A DNA stretch of 64,000 nucleotides from Lewinella sp038528965 (lineage in GTDB: Bacteria; Bacteroidota; Bacteroidia; Chitinophagales; Saprospiraceae): assembly GCA_038528965.1 (NCBI GenBank), contig JBCBEC010000015.1:1-64000 (forward strand), written 5' to 3'. Below, in pieces: positions 28,063-36,521 of the stretch; the stretch's first letter is position 1; each line of letters opens with the position of its first letter. The notes under the pieces are model-generated. The model had not been told where the DNA came from. It saw only the letters and a list, made by a program, of their open reading frames with translations, and ran no database searches. The translations under genes were made by a program, and so were the position numbers.

Positions 28063-29649
28063 ATGAAAACCCTATTGTCAGCCCTCTTTCTGTTTTGTCT
28101 GTTCTCCCCATCAATAGCCCAAGAAGTGGGGTATTCCGACTTAGTTTTTCACCACGAGATGGAAGCTTCCTTCTTCCAAGCCGATTTTTTGGAAGACCAC
28201 ACCCTATTAACGGAACAAGTGGGCTTGTTAATGGCAGTGGACACGGCGCTAACGCAAAGTGCGGTAAACGAAACGGTATTGGCTATTGAGCAGTTAAGTA
28301 ACAAACTCCGTGCAGCTCAAATTCAGAGAAAGAAACCCTTAAAAGCGGTCAAGCTTTTGCACGAAACCATTCATGAGGATGTCCTTCGTAAATATGATAT
28401 AGATGCTCAATTCACTGATTTGTTCAAGGATGGCCGGTACAATTGTGTTACGGCTGTCGCGCTGTACGCCTTACTTTTAGAAGACTTGGAACTACCTTAT
28501 GAACTTCGGGAACTCCCAAATCATGTGTACCTGGTCTACGCTCCCGCAACAGCGGCAATTACGGTAGAAACAACCGATGGTGCGGCTGGTGTTTATGAAG
28601 CGGATGCCGCATCCTATGGTCGATTTCTAACAGATCTGAATAAGGCTACTCCGCTTGAGATTCAAGGAAAAAGTACGGAAGAAATGTACCAGGAATACAT
28701 GGCTGATCACGAGAAGGGCATCGACCTGCGGGGCTTGGCCAGTGACCTTTACTTCAATGCTGCTATTCAGGCGGCAGACCATGAGGATTTGGAATCGGCC
28801 CTTGCCCTTATCAAAAAGTCGGTGTATTTGAATCGCAGGGAAAATAAAGTAGGCACCTGGGCTGCCATTCTACAACTCCTGTTATCTGACTTGGATTGGA
28901 ATAACCTTAGCTCTTTTGAACCCTTATTCGCTCTGCAGTACTTTCCTGATTATGAAACACAGGCCCTGGATCAGATTGGGAGGCGTTTCTGTTTTGCCGT
29001 TAACCACTACTTGATCGAAGAAAATCAGCTGGATTACTATTTGCAGATCAAGAAGCATTTTCAGGAAAATCTTCATCCGGAGCTACCGCGCCCACAACAA
29101 CAATTAGAGTTTATCCACGATGTTCACATGGGTTGGTATTATCTATTTCTTGAACAAATTGACAGCGCCTATTCTCATTTTGATCGGGCTTATCAATTTA
29201 ACCCAGATCATCTTCACGTGCAATCAGGCATTAAGAGCGTGGTAGGAGTGGAGTTGTTGGAGCGGTCGGAGCAAGGTGTATTGAAAGCCTATACGTATAT
29301 TCAAGAAGAGCACCAGAAGTATCCATTTCTAGATCAAAATGAATACTTTCACGAACTGCTGGTTTATGGCCCGTTTTGGGTGACTATTGAAGCCTTTGAA
29401 ACCAACCAAGGCGAGGAAGGCTTAGCAGCATTCGAACAGTGCCGTTCTATCTTGGAGAATGGAGAGGATGGGTCGAAGCAGTTCGATGGTATGGTTGGCT
29501 CATTATTTGGTAGTGCCTCGAGTTATTACTTCCGCAAGGGCGATGAGGTACAGGCCAGAAAATGGTTGCAGGATGGGCTGGCTGTGGCGCCTAAGAGTGC
29601 GGAACTAGTGCGTAAGTGGAGACTACTAGAAGATTTCTATGATAACTGA
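28063..29649 (+). CDS. Secreted transglutaminase-like protein with C-terminal TPR-like repeats
   Basis: I choose the ATG at 28063 (528 aa) because a signal peptide follows directly, ending at S-I-A-Q; an ATG at 28006 would bury it. Residues 110-190 look like a transglutaminase-like cysteine-peptidase core: C128 in Y-N-C-V-T-A, H154 in P-N-H-V-Y-L-V, and an acidic residue in V-E-T-T-D-G. The second half (about 225-520) is helical with TPR-like periodicity, including Y-F-N-A-A-I-Q-A and A-Y-S-H-F-D-R-A-Y-Q-F-N-P-D-H. The role is unknown; periplasmic protein processing or crosslinking is possible. The MOSC gene begins 1 bp after its stop. Confidence 0.85.
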   Translation: MKTLLSALFLFCLFSPSIAQEVGYSDLVFHHEMEASFFQADFLEDHTLLTEQVGLLMAVDTALTQSAVNETVLAIEQLSNKLRAAQIQRKKPLKAVKLLHETIHEDVLRKYDIDAQFTDLFKDGRYNCVTAVALYALLLEDLELPYELRELPNHVYLVYAPATAAITVETTDGAAGVYEADAASYGRFLTDLNKATPLEIQGKSTEEMYQEYMADHEKGIDLRGLASDLYFNAAIQAADHEDLESALALIKKSVYLNRRENKVGTWAAILQLLLSDLDWNNLSSFEPLFALQYFPDYETQALDQIGRRFCFAVNHYLIEENQLDYYLQIKKHFQENLHPELPRPQQQLEFIHDVHMGWYYLFLEQIDSAYSHFDRAYQFNPDHLHVQSGIKSVVGVELLERSEQGVLKAYTYIQEEHQKYPFLDQNEYFHELLVYGPFWVTIEAFETNQGEEGLAAFEQCRSILENGEDGSKQFDGMVGSLFGSASSYYFRKGDEVQARKWLQDGLAVAPKSAELVRKWRLLEDFYDN

Positions 29650-29650
29650 T

Positions 29651-30463
29651 ATGAAAGTAACAGCATTATGGACCTACCCGGTCAAATCTCTGGCCGGGCA
29701 ATCCCTTACCGAAGCAGAACTACAAGGCCGTGGCTTTGCTGATGATCGTCGTTGGATGCTTGTTGATGAAAACGGGCGCTTTATTTCCCAACGGGAACAC
29801 GCTCACCTGGCGCGTTGGCAAGCCGTAGTGGCGGAAAATGACCTCATTCTACGGCAAATAGACACCGGCGTGGAGATTCGGGTACCTGATGCGCGAGCAG
29901 AGACTGGGGCGAAGGTAAAAGTGCAGATTTGGCAAGATGAAGTTGCTGCTCGACTGGTATCCACTGTCCCGGCCGCAGCGCTCAGCGTGGCGTTTGGATT
30001 TCCCTGCCAGTTGGTGTACATGGCGGAGGATAGTAAACGAGCGATTGACCCTCGTTATGCCAAAGCAGGGGAGGAGGTGAGTTTCGCGGATGGCTATCCC
30101 TATCTTATTACTACCACGGGGAGTTTAGCTGCCATTGAAGCCGAACGGGGAACTGAATTAGACATGCGCCGCTTCCGCCCCAATATAGTTATTGACCACC
30201 CCACAGCTTTCGCTGAAGATAATTGGCAAGCTGTCACGATCGGGAATCAACCTTTTCGGCTGCCTAAGCCCTGCGCGCGTTGCGTAGTAATCACTATTGA
30301 TCCAGATACTACCGTAAAAGATCCTGAGGTTTTTGCTGCGGTGGCGAAATTGCACCAGAATAACCGTAAGGTATTATTTGGGATGAACGCTTGCTGGGAA
30401 GGTATTATGAGTGGTATGATCCGGATAGGAGACGAGCTAAAGGTAGAGCAGTACAGCTCATAA
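29651..30463 (+). CDS. MOSC-domain protein with MOSC N-terminal beta-barrel
   Basis: The 270-residue protein opens with the MOSC_N signature (L-W-T-Y-P-V-K-S-L-A-G, G-F-A-D-D-R-R-W-M-L-V-D) and continues into the MOSC domain: R-F-R-P-N-I-V-I near 180 and the conserved cysteine in K-P-C-A-R-C-V-V-I near 215. The family includes the mARC/YcbX molybdenum enzymes, which reduce N-hydroxylated compounds; the cysteine would ligate the molybdenum. It has no signal peptide. Two starts exist: ATG at 29639 overlaps the upstream gene, and ATG at 29651 begins 1 bp after its stop. I prefer the second because the family N-terminus starts there. Confidence 0.92.
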   Translation: MKVTALWTYPVKSLAGQSLTEAELQGRGFADDRRWMLVDENGRFISQREHAHLARWQAVVAENDLILRQIDTGVEIRVPDARAETGAKVKVQIWQDEVAARLVSTVPAAALSVAFGFPCQLVYMAEDSKRAIDPRYAKAGEEVSFADGYPYLITTTGSLAAIEAERGTELDMRRFRPNIVIDHPTAFAEDNWQAVTIGNQPFRLPKPCARCVVITIDPDTTVKDPEVFAAVAKLHQNNRKVLFGMNACWEGIMSGMIRIGDELKVEQYSS

Positions 30464-30522
30464 TTGAACGGCCAGGCAAGGCGGGAAATATCGGTGGACT
30501 AAAATAGAGTAGGGCAAGAATA

Positions 30523-30560
30523 AACTCAGGCGCTGCTACTTTTGTACCCTCACCTGAGTT
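30523..30560. terminator. Weak stem-loop between convergent genes
   Basis: AACTCAGG (30523-30530) pairs with CCTGAGTT (30553-30560) over a 22-nt loop. It lies between the MOSC and RNA-ligase genes. The long loop makes it a weak candidate. Confidence 0.35.
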
Positions 30561-30567
30561 ATCACAT

Positions 30568-31137
30568 TTAGTCACGAGGAAAATCCTTGTGCTTGATCTT
30601 CACCATATCACCATTGGGGTGGTGCCAGACAATACCTTCCATGAGGCAATCCTCACCAACAGCACTCTTCCTGCTGTTGAGATACTGTACCAATTCGGCG
30701 TGCGTGTAAGGCGCATCCTCTAGTTGAATACGCTCCCTCCAGCTGGGCAGTGAGAAGAGAAAGACCTGGTTATTGCTCAAATTCAAGGGGTTACCCTGGA
30801 TATTTTTACCAATAGCTTCACCAGACCATTCGCCATCAGGAACGGCTGAAAAATCAGTATTGCTAATCGCGTCCACCAGCCACTTGTCTTGTGATGTATT
30901 GGTGTCGATATCAACGTACCACGGATCGACAATTCCATTTTGCTTTTGCTCCTTGCTGGGGTTACGACGCTTTTCGCTTCGAACTACCGTTCCATTACGC
31001 ACGGTGACTCGGATATTCATACCGTCAAGCTTTTCTGTTGCTACCGCATTGGCGAAGTCGAAGTCCACAATCAGCTGGGTATTTACCTTTCGGTCGGTGT
31101 CCCAGTTGCGGTCAAAAATGGTCAGAATCTTTCTCAT
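30568..31137 (-). CDS. RNA ligase, RLIG1/DUF5565-like
   Basis: The 189-residue protein carries nucleotidyltransferase motifs of ATP-dependent ligases. Motif I is E-K-L-D-G-M-N, with the AMP-accepting lysine K36; a downstream R-S-E-K-R-R follows; motif IV is E-G-I-V-W-H-H (167-173) and motif V is V-K-I-K (179-182). The E-G-I-V-W-H-H-P-N-G-D-M ending resembles bacterial members of the family of human RLIG1 (C12orf29), which joins RNA 5'-phosphate to 3'-hydroxyl ends. No DNA-ligase accessory domain is present. The ATG at 31137 is preferred; a TTG three codons upstream at 31146 is the only alternative. A stem-loop with a T-run lies immediately upstream on the same strand. No RtcB, Pnkp or kinase partner is near. 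Confidence 0.85.
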   Translation of the reverse strand: MRKILTIFDRNWDTDRKVNTQLIVDFDFANAVATEKLDGMNIRVTVRNGTVVRSEKRRNPSKEQKQNGIVDPWYVDIDTNTSQDKWLVDAISNTDFSAVPDGEWSGEAIGKNIQGNPLNLSNNQVFLFSLPSWRERIQLEDAPYTHAELVQYLNSRKSAVGEDCLMEGIVWHHPNGDMVKIKHKDFPRD

Positions 31138-31144
31138 ATTGTTC

Positions 31145-31182
31145 AAATTAAAAAAGCCCCTTGGTTGGTGTATCCAAGAGGC
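31145..31182 (-). terminator. Rho-independent terminator-like hairpin just upstream of the RNA ligase
   Basis: On the minus strand GCCTCTTGG pairs with CCAAGGGGC (one mismatch) around 9 nt and is followed by TTTTTTAATTT. It ends about 8 nt before the ligase ATG, so it would stop transcripts coming from the pirin side or attenuate ligase expression. Confidence 0.6.
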
Positions 31183-31212
31183 TAATGTAGAAAACCTATT
31201 CTTATTTCAGTA

Positions 31213-31272
31213 GATCAATAGCATTACCTCCGGAACGGTATTCCGTTTAGTCCTAGAGGTAGGTTATTGATC
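31213..31272. other. Nested stem-loop structure in the 394-bp gap upstream of the RNA ligase
   Basis: Three concentric perfect stems can form: 31213-31220 with 31265-31272 (8 bp), 31225-31230 with 31256-31261 (6 bp) and 31234-31238 with 31243-31247 (5 bp). It could be a structured leader or small RNA. No open frame covers it. Confidence 0.4.
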
Positions 31273-31386
31273 AGGTGCATCATTTGTCTTGTAGTCTTGT
31301 TTTGGTCGGGTTGGCACAATCGGTGCAGCAGCTAACTCTTCCAACTCTTGCTGTTTCAAAAAAGTTCCACCGAGCTGCTAGAAATG

Positions 31387-31422
31387 AGAAGAGTCATCAA
31401 ACCAAAGTTCAACGACTCTTCT
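31387..31422. terminator. 9-bp stem-loop downstream of the second pirin gene
   Basis: AGAAGAGTC (31387-31395) pairs with GACTCTTCT (31414-31422). It lies about 120 bp after the pirin stop on the minus strand, without a strong T-run. Confidence 0.35.
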
Positions 31423-31540
31423 ACTTAACTAGTTCCTTAAGGTGGGGTTGAATGTCCTTCTACCTTCTACTCTCTACCCTGTACTAGGTGAGGCTTGGTA
31501 TACAAAACTTGCGAAAGATCCGAAATCCAACCTCACCTAT

Positions 31541-32419
31541 CTAATTCAAATTCATCGGTACATCCATCAAAAGGACTTTAGCATTTTTGCTAGCGGTGAT
31601 TTCAAATCCATCGGTATCCCAGATGCCGAAGCCATCACGCTTATTCAAGTCTTGACCGGCGATATTCACTTCACCCTCGATCACGAAAGCGTAAACGCCA
31701 TTGCCACTTTTCTTAGGCTGGTAGGTTCCTTTGAATCCACCTTCCAACTCACCCATGTGGAACCAGGCATCCTGGTGTACCCAAACGCCGTCATCATCCA
31801 CATTAGGCGAAAGCACTTGCTGGAATTCGTTCTTCACGTCGTTATTCTTCAAGGTAATCTGATCATAACGAGGTTCTACACCCTTCTGACGCGGGAACAT
31901 CCAGATCTGCAAGAAGCGAACCTCTTCGGATTTGCTCTCATTGTACTCGCTATGAAAAACGCCTGTGCCAGCACTCATGACTTGCACATCACCGGTTTTA
32001 ATTACGGCTTTGTTGCTCATGCTGTCCTCGTGCTCCAATGCACCCGCTAACGGAATAGAGATAATTTCCATGTTATCATGAGGGTGGCGTCCGAAACCGC
32101 GGCCAGGAGCTACCACATCATCATTCAATACACGCAACACACCAAAGTGGACGCGATCTGGATTATAGTAGTTGGCGAAACTAAAGGTGTGGTGACTGTT
32201 CAACCATCCGTGGTTGGCGTGTCCTCTGGTGTCCGCTTTATGCAATACAGTTTTCATGGTTTTGATTTCTTTATTTGGTAAATGGTTAAATCCCACCGGC
32301 TCCATCAGCTTGTCGTAAGTTGATTTTTCGGTACTGCTGGATCCTGCACCCAGTTTTGTGCTTAGGCCTAAACCAGCTGCCCCCAGTAGGCTATTTCGTA
32401 GAAAGTCTTTGCGCTTCAT
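31541..32419 (-). CDS. Pirin-family protein (YhhW/quercetinase-like) with N-terminal extension
   Basis: The 292-residue protein has the pirin bicupin. The metal site is complete: H-P-H (112 and 114) and F-H-S-E (H156, E158). The usual family start (M-K-T-V-L-H-K-A) is at residue 55 here. The first 54 residues add M-K-R-K-D-F-L-R-N-S-L-L-G-A-A-G-L-G, which resembles a weak twin-arginine-type export signal and the one on the pirin at 15009-15968. The start at 32419 is therefore kept, though initiation at the internal Met (32257) would give a standard cytoplasmic pirin. Quercetin 2,3-dioxygenase activity is known for YhhW relatives; the substrate here is not known. Confidence 0.9.
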   Translation of the reverse strand: MKRKDFLRNSLLGAAGLGLSTKLGAGSSSTEKSTYDKLMEPVGFNHLPNKEIKTMKTVLHKADTRGHANHGWLNSHHTFSFANYYNPDRVHFGVLRVLNDDVVAPGRGFGRHPHDNMEIISIPLAGALEHEDSMSNKAVIKTGDVQVMSAGTGVFHSEYNESKSEEVRFLQIWMFPRQKGVEPRYDQITLKNNDVKNEFQQVLSPNVDDDGVWVHQDAWFHMGELEGGFKGTYQPKKSGNGVYAFVIEGEVNIAGQDLNKRDGFGIWDTDGFEITASKNAKVLLMDVPMNLN

Positions 32420-32529
32420 GATCTCATTGTTAGTACACTACAAAGATGTCTACTTGTTCGGTGGCAATACATAGAAAAATGGACGGGGGATATATAAAAA
32501 TGGCGGATAGTAGGTTTGAAGTAGGGAAG

Positions 32530-32632
32530 GGGGATTGGAGGTCGGAAGTGGAAAGTCGGAGATCGGAAGTGGAAAAATTACTGGTGAGCGCTCTACATCT
32601 CCGAATTCCCACCTCCCATTTCCGAGTTTACG
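32530..32632. repeat. Dispersed intergenic repeat, copy A
   Basis: GGAAGTGG/GTCGGAGATCGGAAG blocks and a 20-bp stretch at 32606-32625 are shared, in inverted orientation, with copy B at 53692-53711 (TCGGAAATGGGAGGTGGGAA). The repeat sits just after the stop of the TPR lipoprotein gene. Inverted GGAGGT/ACCTCC words could fold it back. Confidence 0.65.
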
Positions 32633-32635
32633 TAT

Positions 32636-33673
32636 CTATCTACATCTCTCTGAAAGTTCGTCCAGTGCTTCTAATTTACCCAGTTCGTAGGCTTTGGAGA
32701 AATACGCGCAAGCAAGGTCAGATTGCCCCATGGCAAATCGGATCAGGCCAAGATTATGATGCACCCAGCTGTTGGTGGAGTCCAAGGACATGGATTTTTC
32801 GCAATCAACTAGGGCCTTGTCCAAGTTCCCTAGCTTATACTGCGCGTACCCACGATTGTTGTAGGCATAAGCATTTTCAGTCTGCTCTAGTAGGGGGTTA
32901 AACAGTCTAATTGCCTCATCGTATTGTTCTTTTTGGAATAGGATTAGGCCGCTGTTGTTTGCCGCTGCTGCATACTTAGGATCCAGTTCAAGTGCTTTTG
33001 CATAATCACTTAGTGCGCCATCTAAATTACCCACCCGCTCTTTGATTATCCCACTTGCGTGATAGTTGGCTTTGCTATTGGGATTGATAGATATCGCCGC
33101 CCTCACATCTTTTATGGCATTGCTGATGCTATCTAAATCCACATAACACCTGGCGCGACTCAGGTAGAACCGACCTGTCTTTGGCTCAATATCAATTTCT
33201 ATGGCTTGATTGTAATCCAAGAGAGCTCCAGTGGTATCCTGTAACTTGTGGTATTTGAGCAGGCCCCTGTTGTGGTAGGCACCGGCCACATTGCTGATTG
33301 TATTGCTATCCTCAAAAGATTGAAAATGTTCAATCAAGTTGTTGAGATCATCCACTGCTGTTTCATATTCCTCTAACCTCATCCAGGCTACGGCACGGTC
33401 CAATTGGATATAAGCGATATCGCGGTCTAGTTCCAAAACTGTATTGAAGTCCTCGATGGCAGCTTCATATTCTCCTAGCCTGAGTTTGGACTCACCCCGG
33501 TATCGATAGGCAGAGACAAAGGTTTCGTCCTGACGAATGGCCATTGATAGAAATTTGACGGCCTCAACATATTTTCCTTGATTATAGAAATCTTTCCCCT
33601 TTTCGTATTCCGGGAAGTCTTGATTATTGCAGGAAAAGAGTGTCCAAAAAAGTAGTAGATAGAAAGCGCGCAT
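32636..33673 (-). CDS. TPR-repeat lipoprotein
   Basis: With the ATG at 33673 the protein is 345 residues and starts with a short lipoprotein signal (L-F-W-T-L-F-S-C), which argues against the longer frame from 33706. About nine tetratricopeptide repeats follow, with clear 34-residue periodicity (Y-E-A-A-I-E-D-F-N-T-V-L-E-L-D, A-L-S-D-Y-A-K-A-L-E-L-D-P-K-Y-A, A-L-V-D-C-E-K-S-M-S-L-D). It should be anchored by lipid in the periplasmic face of a membrane and act as a protein-binding scaffold. No partner is evident. It is divergent from the outer-membrane barrel gene at 33869. Confidence 0.9.
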   Translation of the reverse strand: MRAFYLLLFWTLFSCNNQDFPEYEKGKDFYNQGKYVEAVKFLSMAIRQDETFVSAYRYRGESKLRLGEYEAAIEDFNTVLELDRDIAYIQLDRAVAWMRLEEYETAVDDLNNLIEHFQSFEDSNTISNVAGAYHNRGLLKYHKLQDTTGALLDYNQAIEIDIEPKTGRFYLSRARCYVDLDSISNAIKDVRAAISINPNSKANYHASGIIKERVGNLDGALSDYAKALELDPKYAAAANNSGLILFQKEQYDEAIRLFNPLLEQTENAYAYNNRGYAQYKLGNLDKALVDCEKSMSLDSTNSWVHHNLGLIRFAMGQSDLACAYFSKAYELGKLEALDELSERCR

Positions 33674-33868
33674 ATTCATGTCCGTATTATTTTCCACCTC
33701 CCTCATCAGGAGACAGTTTAAAAGGGCTACCGCAAATTAGCTTGATTTTTCGATGAAAAAACACCTTAATACCAGATAGTGGACGACCTTTAGCAAATCG
33801 GGGTTACTACTCACACAACATCTCCTAGCTTAAACCTGTTATTGCACATAGCTAAATCTCCACACTAG

Positions 33869-34816
33869 ATGAAAATAAAGATTGGATACTGCAAGTGCGC
33901 ATTATTACTACTCTGTGCCTTTTTTCAAGGAAAAAAGCTTGGTGTAAGCCTGTGTGCTCAAGATTTAGACGCACCTCGTTTCTTTGAAGTAAACTTCCAA
34001 TCCTTATCTACTACCTCTTCTCCTGTTTATGGTGTGCAGCCAGTAGTCTTACCGGGAGCAATTAGCCCGAGTTTTCTGTTTGATGCCTCGCTGCGTTTCC
34101 CTATTGAGTTGGGCGGTAAGACCAAGTTTATCGGACAGGTTGATGTTCAGCAGGAGATCATGTTTGGCTTTTGGGAAGCAAGGGAAGCAGAGGTAGAGGA
34201 TATTCATTTGTACGAGAATCGCCTATCGCTCATCGTCATGCACGACTTTAATGAGGAAATGCGCCTCTACGCTACTTTTAGAGGAGGGTCCGGCTCCAGT
34301 CAGGTTTTTGATTTTCGAAACGGCGCTAAGAGTTTCAACCAGGTAACGCTTCTGGAGAAACGGAGTCCAGAGCGCAAATGGGGTGTGGGTTTGGCGCTAT
34401 CTTACCAGAACCGTTTCAGCTTCTTGCCGGTGGTGAAATACGAAGGGCCCATCTTTGGGAAGTGGGATCTAGATCTACTTTTACCCGCCCGGGTTTTGCT
34501 ACGGCGGTCCATCAATAAGACCTCGCGTCTTTTTGCTGGTGTTCGGGCCAGTTCCGGCACTTATCTGGTGGGGGATAATGCCTTGCAGAGTGATATGTAC
34601 GCTAATACCAGTTATCGCCGTCTTAATCTGAAAGGTATTGTTGGTGTTGAACGCCAGATCAGTCCCTGGGTAGGGCTGCGGGCGGAGATCGGCGCTAATC
34701 TACCGTATCGTTCTGGCTTATATGATTTAGAGAATCCGCGTTTAGAAATCCATGATTTTAACCAACGGATCGTACCGCACGTTAACTTTGGCTTTTTCTT
34801 GTCCTTGCCAAAGTAG
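33869..34816 (+). CDS. Predicted outer-membrane beta-barrel protein (DUF6268-like)
   Basis: The 315-residue protein begins with a signal-like hydrophobic segment (C-A-L-L-L-L-C-A-F-F) and is then built of alternating amphipathic beta strands with aromatic ends, such as F-E-V-N-F-Q-S-L, L-F-A-G-V-R-A-S-S and the terminal H-V-N-F-G-F-F-L-S. This fits a small outer-membrane barrel; resemblance to DUF6268 proteins is from memory and is moderate. The cleavage site is unclear: the N-terminus is basic and has cysteines at 8, 10 and 16. It lies 63 bp upstream of the oxidoreductase gene, on the same strand. Confidence 0.78.
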   Translation: MKIKIGYCKCALLLLCAFFQGKKLGVSLCAQDLDAPRFFEVNFQSLSTTSSPVYGVQPVVLPGAISPSFLFDASLRFPIELGGKTKFIGQVDVQQEIMFGFWEAREAEVEDIHLYENRLSLIVMHDFNEEMRLYATFRGGSGSSQVFDFRNGAKSFNQVTLLEKRSPERKWGVGLALSYQNRFSFLPVVKYEGPIFGKWDLDLLLPARVLLRRSINKTSRLFAGVRASSGTYLVGDNALQSDMYANTSYRRLNLKGIVGVERQISPWVGLRAEIGANLPYRSGLYDLENPRLEIHDFNQRIVPHVNFGFFLSLPK

Positions 34817-34879
34817 AACCTGAAGAGAGATTTGCCAAGAATGCTTACCTTTTGTCAGTCACAAGAGGTACGTAAACTT

Positions 34880-36475
34880 ATGAATCCCACTATCCAGTCT
34901 TTCAAAAAGAATTACCAAACGGCAGATCACTACGATGCCATTATCATTGGCTCCGGCATGGGCAGCCTCACTACCGCTGCTATGCTGGCTAAAGAAGGAC
35001 AACGCGTGCTGATCCTTGAACGCCACTATACGGCCGGTGGGTATACCCATGTCTTTAAGCGCAGGGGCTACGAGTGGGATGTAGGCATCCACTACATCGG
35101 AGAGGTACAGCGCCCCAAAAGTATGATCCGGCGATTATTCGACTACGTGACAGATGGCCAACTAAAGTGGGCTGATATGGGGGACGTTTATGATCGTGTG
35201 GTGATTGGCGATGATATCTACAATTTTGTCAAAGGTGTAGACAATTTTAAGCAGCAGCTAACCGAATATTTTCCGCAGGAAGCCGAGGCGATCGAACAGT
35301 ACGTGGACCTAGTCTTTGCCGCTAATAAGACCTTTCGTAATTTCTATATGGAAAAGGCGATGCCACCTTTAGCCAGAACCATTGCTGGGGGTTACCTCAG
35401 GCGTCCCTATCTGAAATTTGCGGAACAAACAACTCAAGAAGTACTGGAAGGATTGACTTCTAGTAAGCAGTTAATCAAAGTATTAACTGCTCAGTACGGC
35501 GACTATGGCTTGCCACCTCGGCAGAGTAGTTTTGTGATGCACGCCGCGGTAGCTCGGCATTACTTTGCTGGTGGAAGTTTCCCCATTGGGGGCTCTTCGC
35601 AGATTGTGGAAACTATCGCACCGGTACTGGCCAAGACCGGTAGTACGATTCTTATTAGTGCAGATGTGAAGCAGGTACTAATCGAAAAGAACAAAGCCAT
35701 CGGAGTAGAGATGGCCGATGGCACCCGCTTTTCGGCAGATCGGATAGTGAGTGGCGCGGGTTTGTTTACGACCTATCGGAAATTATTACCAGAAGCAGCA
35801 GTTCGCAAGCATAAGCTAGAAGAGCAACTACAAAAAGTACGGCCATCAGTGGCACACGCCTGTTTGTACATTGGTTTGGAAGGTAGCCCAGAAGAACTAC
35901 AAATACCAAAGGCGAATTATTGGATCTATCCTGAAGATGGCGAACACGATGAAATCGTTGAGCGCTATATAGCGGATACCAGTCAGCCATTCCCGGTCGT
36001 TTATGTTTCTTTTCCGGCAGCTAAGGATCCAGACTGGTCCAATCGTTATCCGGGTAAAAGTACGATCGATATAATCACACTCCTGCCCTATGAAGAAGTA
36101 GCCGATTGGGAAGGTACAAGATGGAAAAAGCGCGGGCAAACCTACGAGGAATACAAAGAGAACTTGGCACAACGTCTACTGGCTGAACTGTACCGCCTCG
36201 AACCACAGCTAAAGGGTAAGGTTGAGTACTACGAACTTTCCACGCCCTTAACTACCAAGCATTTCGTCAATTACGAGCGGGGTGAAATCTATGGCTTGGA
36301 TCATAGCCCAGATCGTTTCAAGAACAAGTTCCTACGTCCGCACACCGCCATTCAGAATTTCTATCTGACCGGGCAGGATATTGTTACTGCTGGGGTAGGG
36401 GCGGCCTTGTTTTCTGGTTTACTTACAGCCTCGGCTATGACGAAGAAGAATTTGGTGGAGCGGCTGTTTGAATAG
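34880..36475 (+). CDS. Phytoene-desaturase/RetSat-like FAD oxidoreductase
   Basis: From the ATG at 34880 the protein has 531 residues. The FAD-binding motif D-A-I-I-I-G-S-G-M-G-S-L lies near 20, followed by I-L-E-R-H-Y-T-A-G-G-Y and W-D-V-G-I-H-Y-I-G. The C-terminal FAD motif is Y-L-T-G-Q-D-I-V-T-A-G-V-G-A-A-L. This is the pattern of the CrtI/CrtISO/retinol saturase group; the G-I-H-Y-I-G region is most like all-trans-retinol 13,14-reductase and prolycopene isomerase. The substrate is probably a polyene lipid, but no other carotenoid gene is in the window. An ATG at 34832 would add 16 residues without family similarity. Confidence 0.92.
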   Translation: MNPTIQSFKKNYQTADHYDAIIIGSGMGSLTTAAMLAKEGQRVLILERHYTAGGYTHVFKRRGYEWDVGIHYIGEVQRPKSMIRRLFDYVTDGQLKWADMGDVYDRVVIGDDIYNFVKGVDNFKQQLTEYFPQEAEAIEQYVDLVFAANKTFRNFYMEKAMPPLARTIAGGYLRRPYLKFAEQTTQEVLEGLTSSKQLIKVLTAQYGDYGLPPRQSSFVMHAAVARHYFAGGSFPIGGSSQIVETIAPVLAKTGSTILISADVKQVLIEKNKAIGVEMADGTRFSADRIVSGAGLFTTYRKLLPEAAVRKHKLEEQLQKVRPSVAHACLYIGLEGSPEELQIPKANYWIYPEDGEHDEIVERYIADTSQPFPVVYVSFPAAKDPDWSNRYPGKSTIDIITLLPYEEVADWEGTRWKKRGQTYEEYKENLAQRLLAELYRLEPQLKGKVEYYELSTPLTTKHFVNYERGEIYGLDHSPDRFKNKFLRPHTAIQNFYLTGQDIVTAGVGAALFSGLLTASAMTKKNLVERLFE

Positions 36476-36478
36476 GTA

Positions 36479-36511
36479 AGTTCTCGGAGAACTCGAAGTT
36501 CTCCGAGAACT
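36479..36511. terminator. Perfect 15-bp stem-loop between convergent genes
   Basis: AGTTCTCGGAGAACT (36479-36493) and AGTTCTCCGAGAACT (36497-36511) are exact reverse complements around CGA. The same sequence can be read as an 18-bp tandem direct repeat with one difference. It fills the 46-bp gap between the oxidoreductase and the VPS10-type gene and should serve both. Confidence 0.75.
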
Positions 36512-36521
36512 CGACGATACC

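Noticed and set aside
30568..31137. RNA ligase as part of an RtcB or Pnkp/Hen1 repair operon
   Set aside because: None of the known partner genes is adjacent, and its neighbours are a MOSC protein and a pirin.
31442..32050. 202-residue plus-strand open frame
   Set aside because: Antisense to the well-supported second pirin; the residues mirror conserved pirin codons and show no family of their own.
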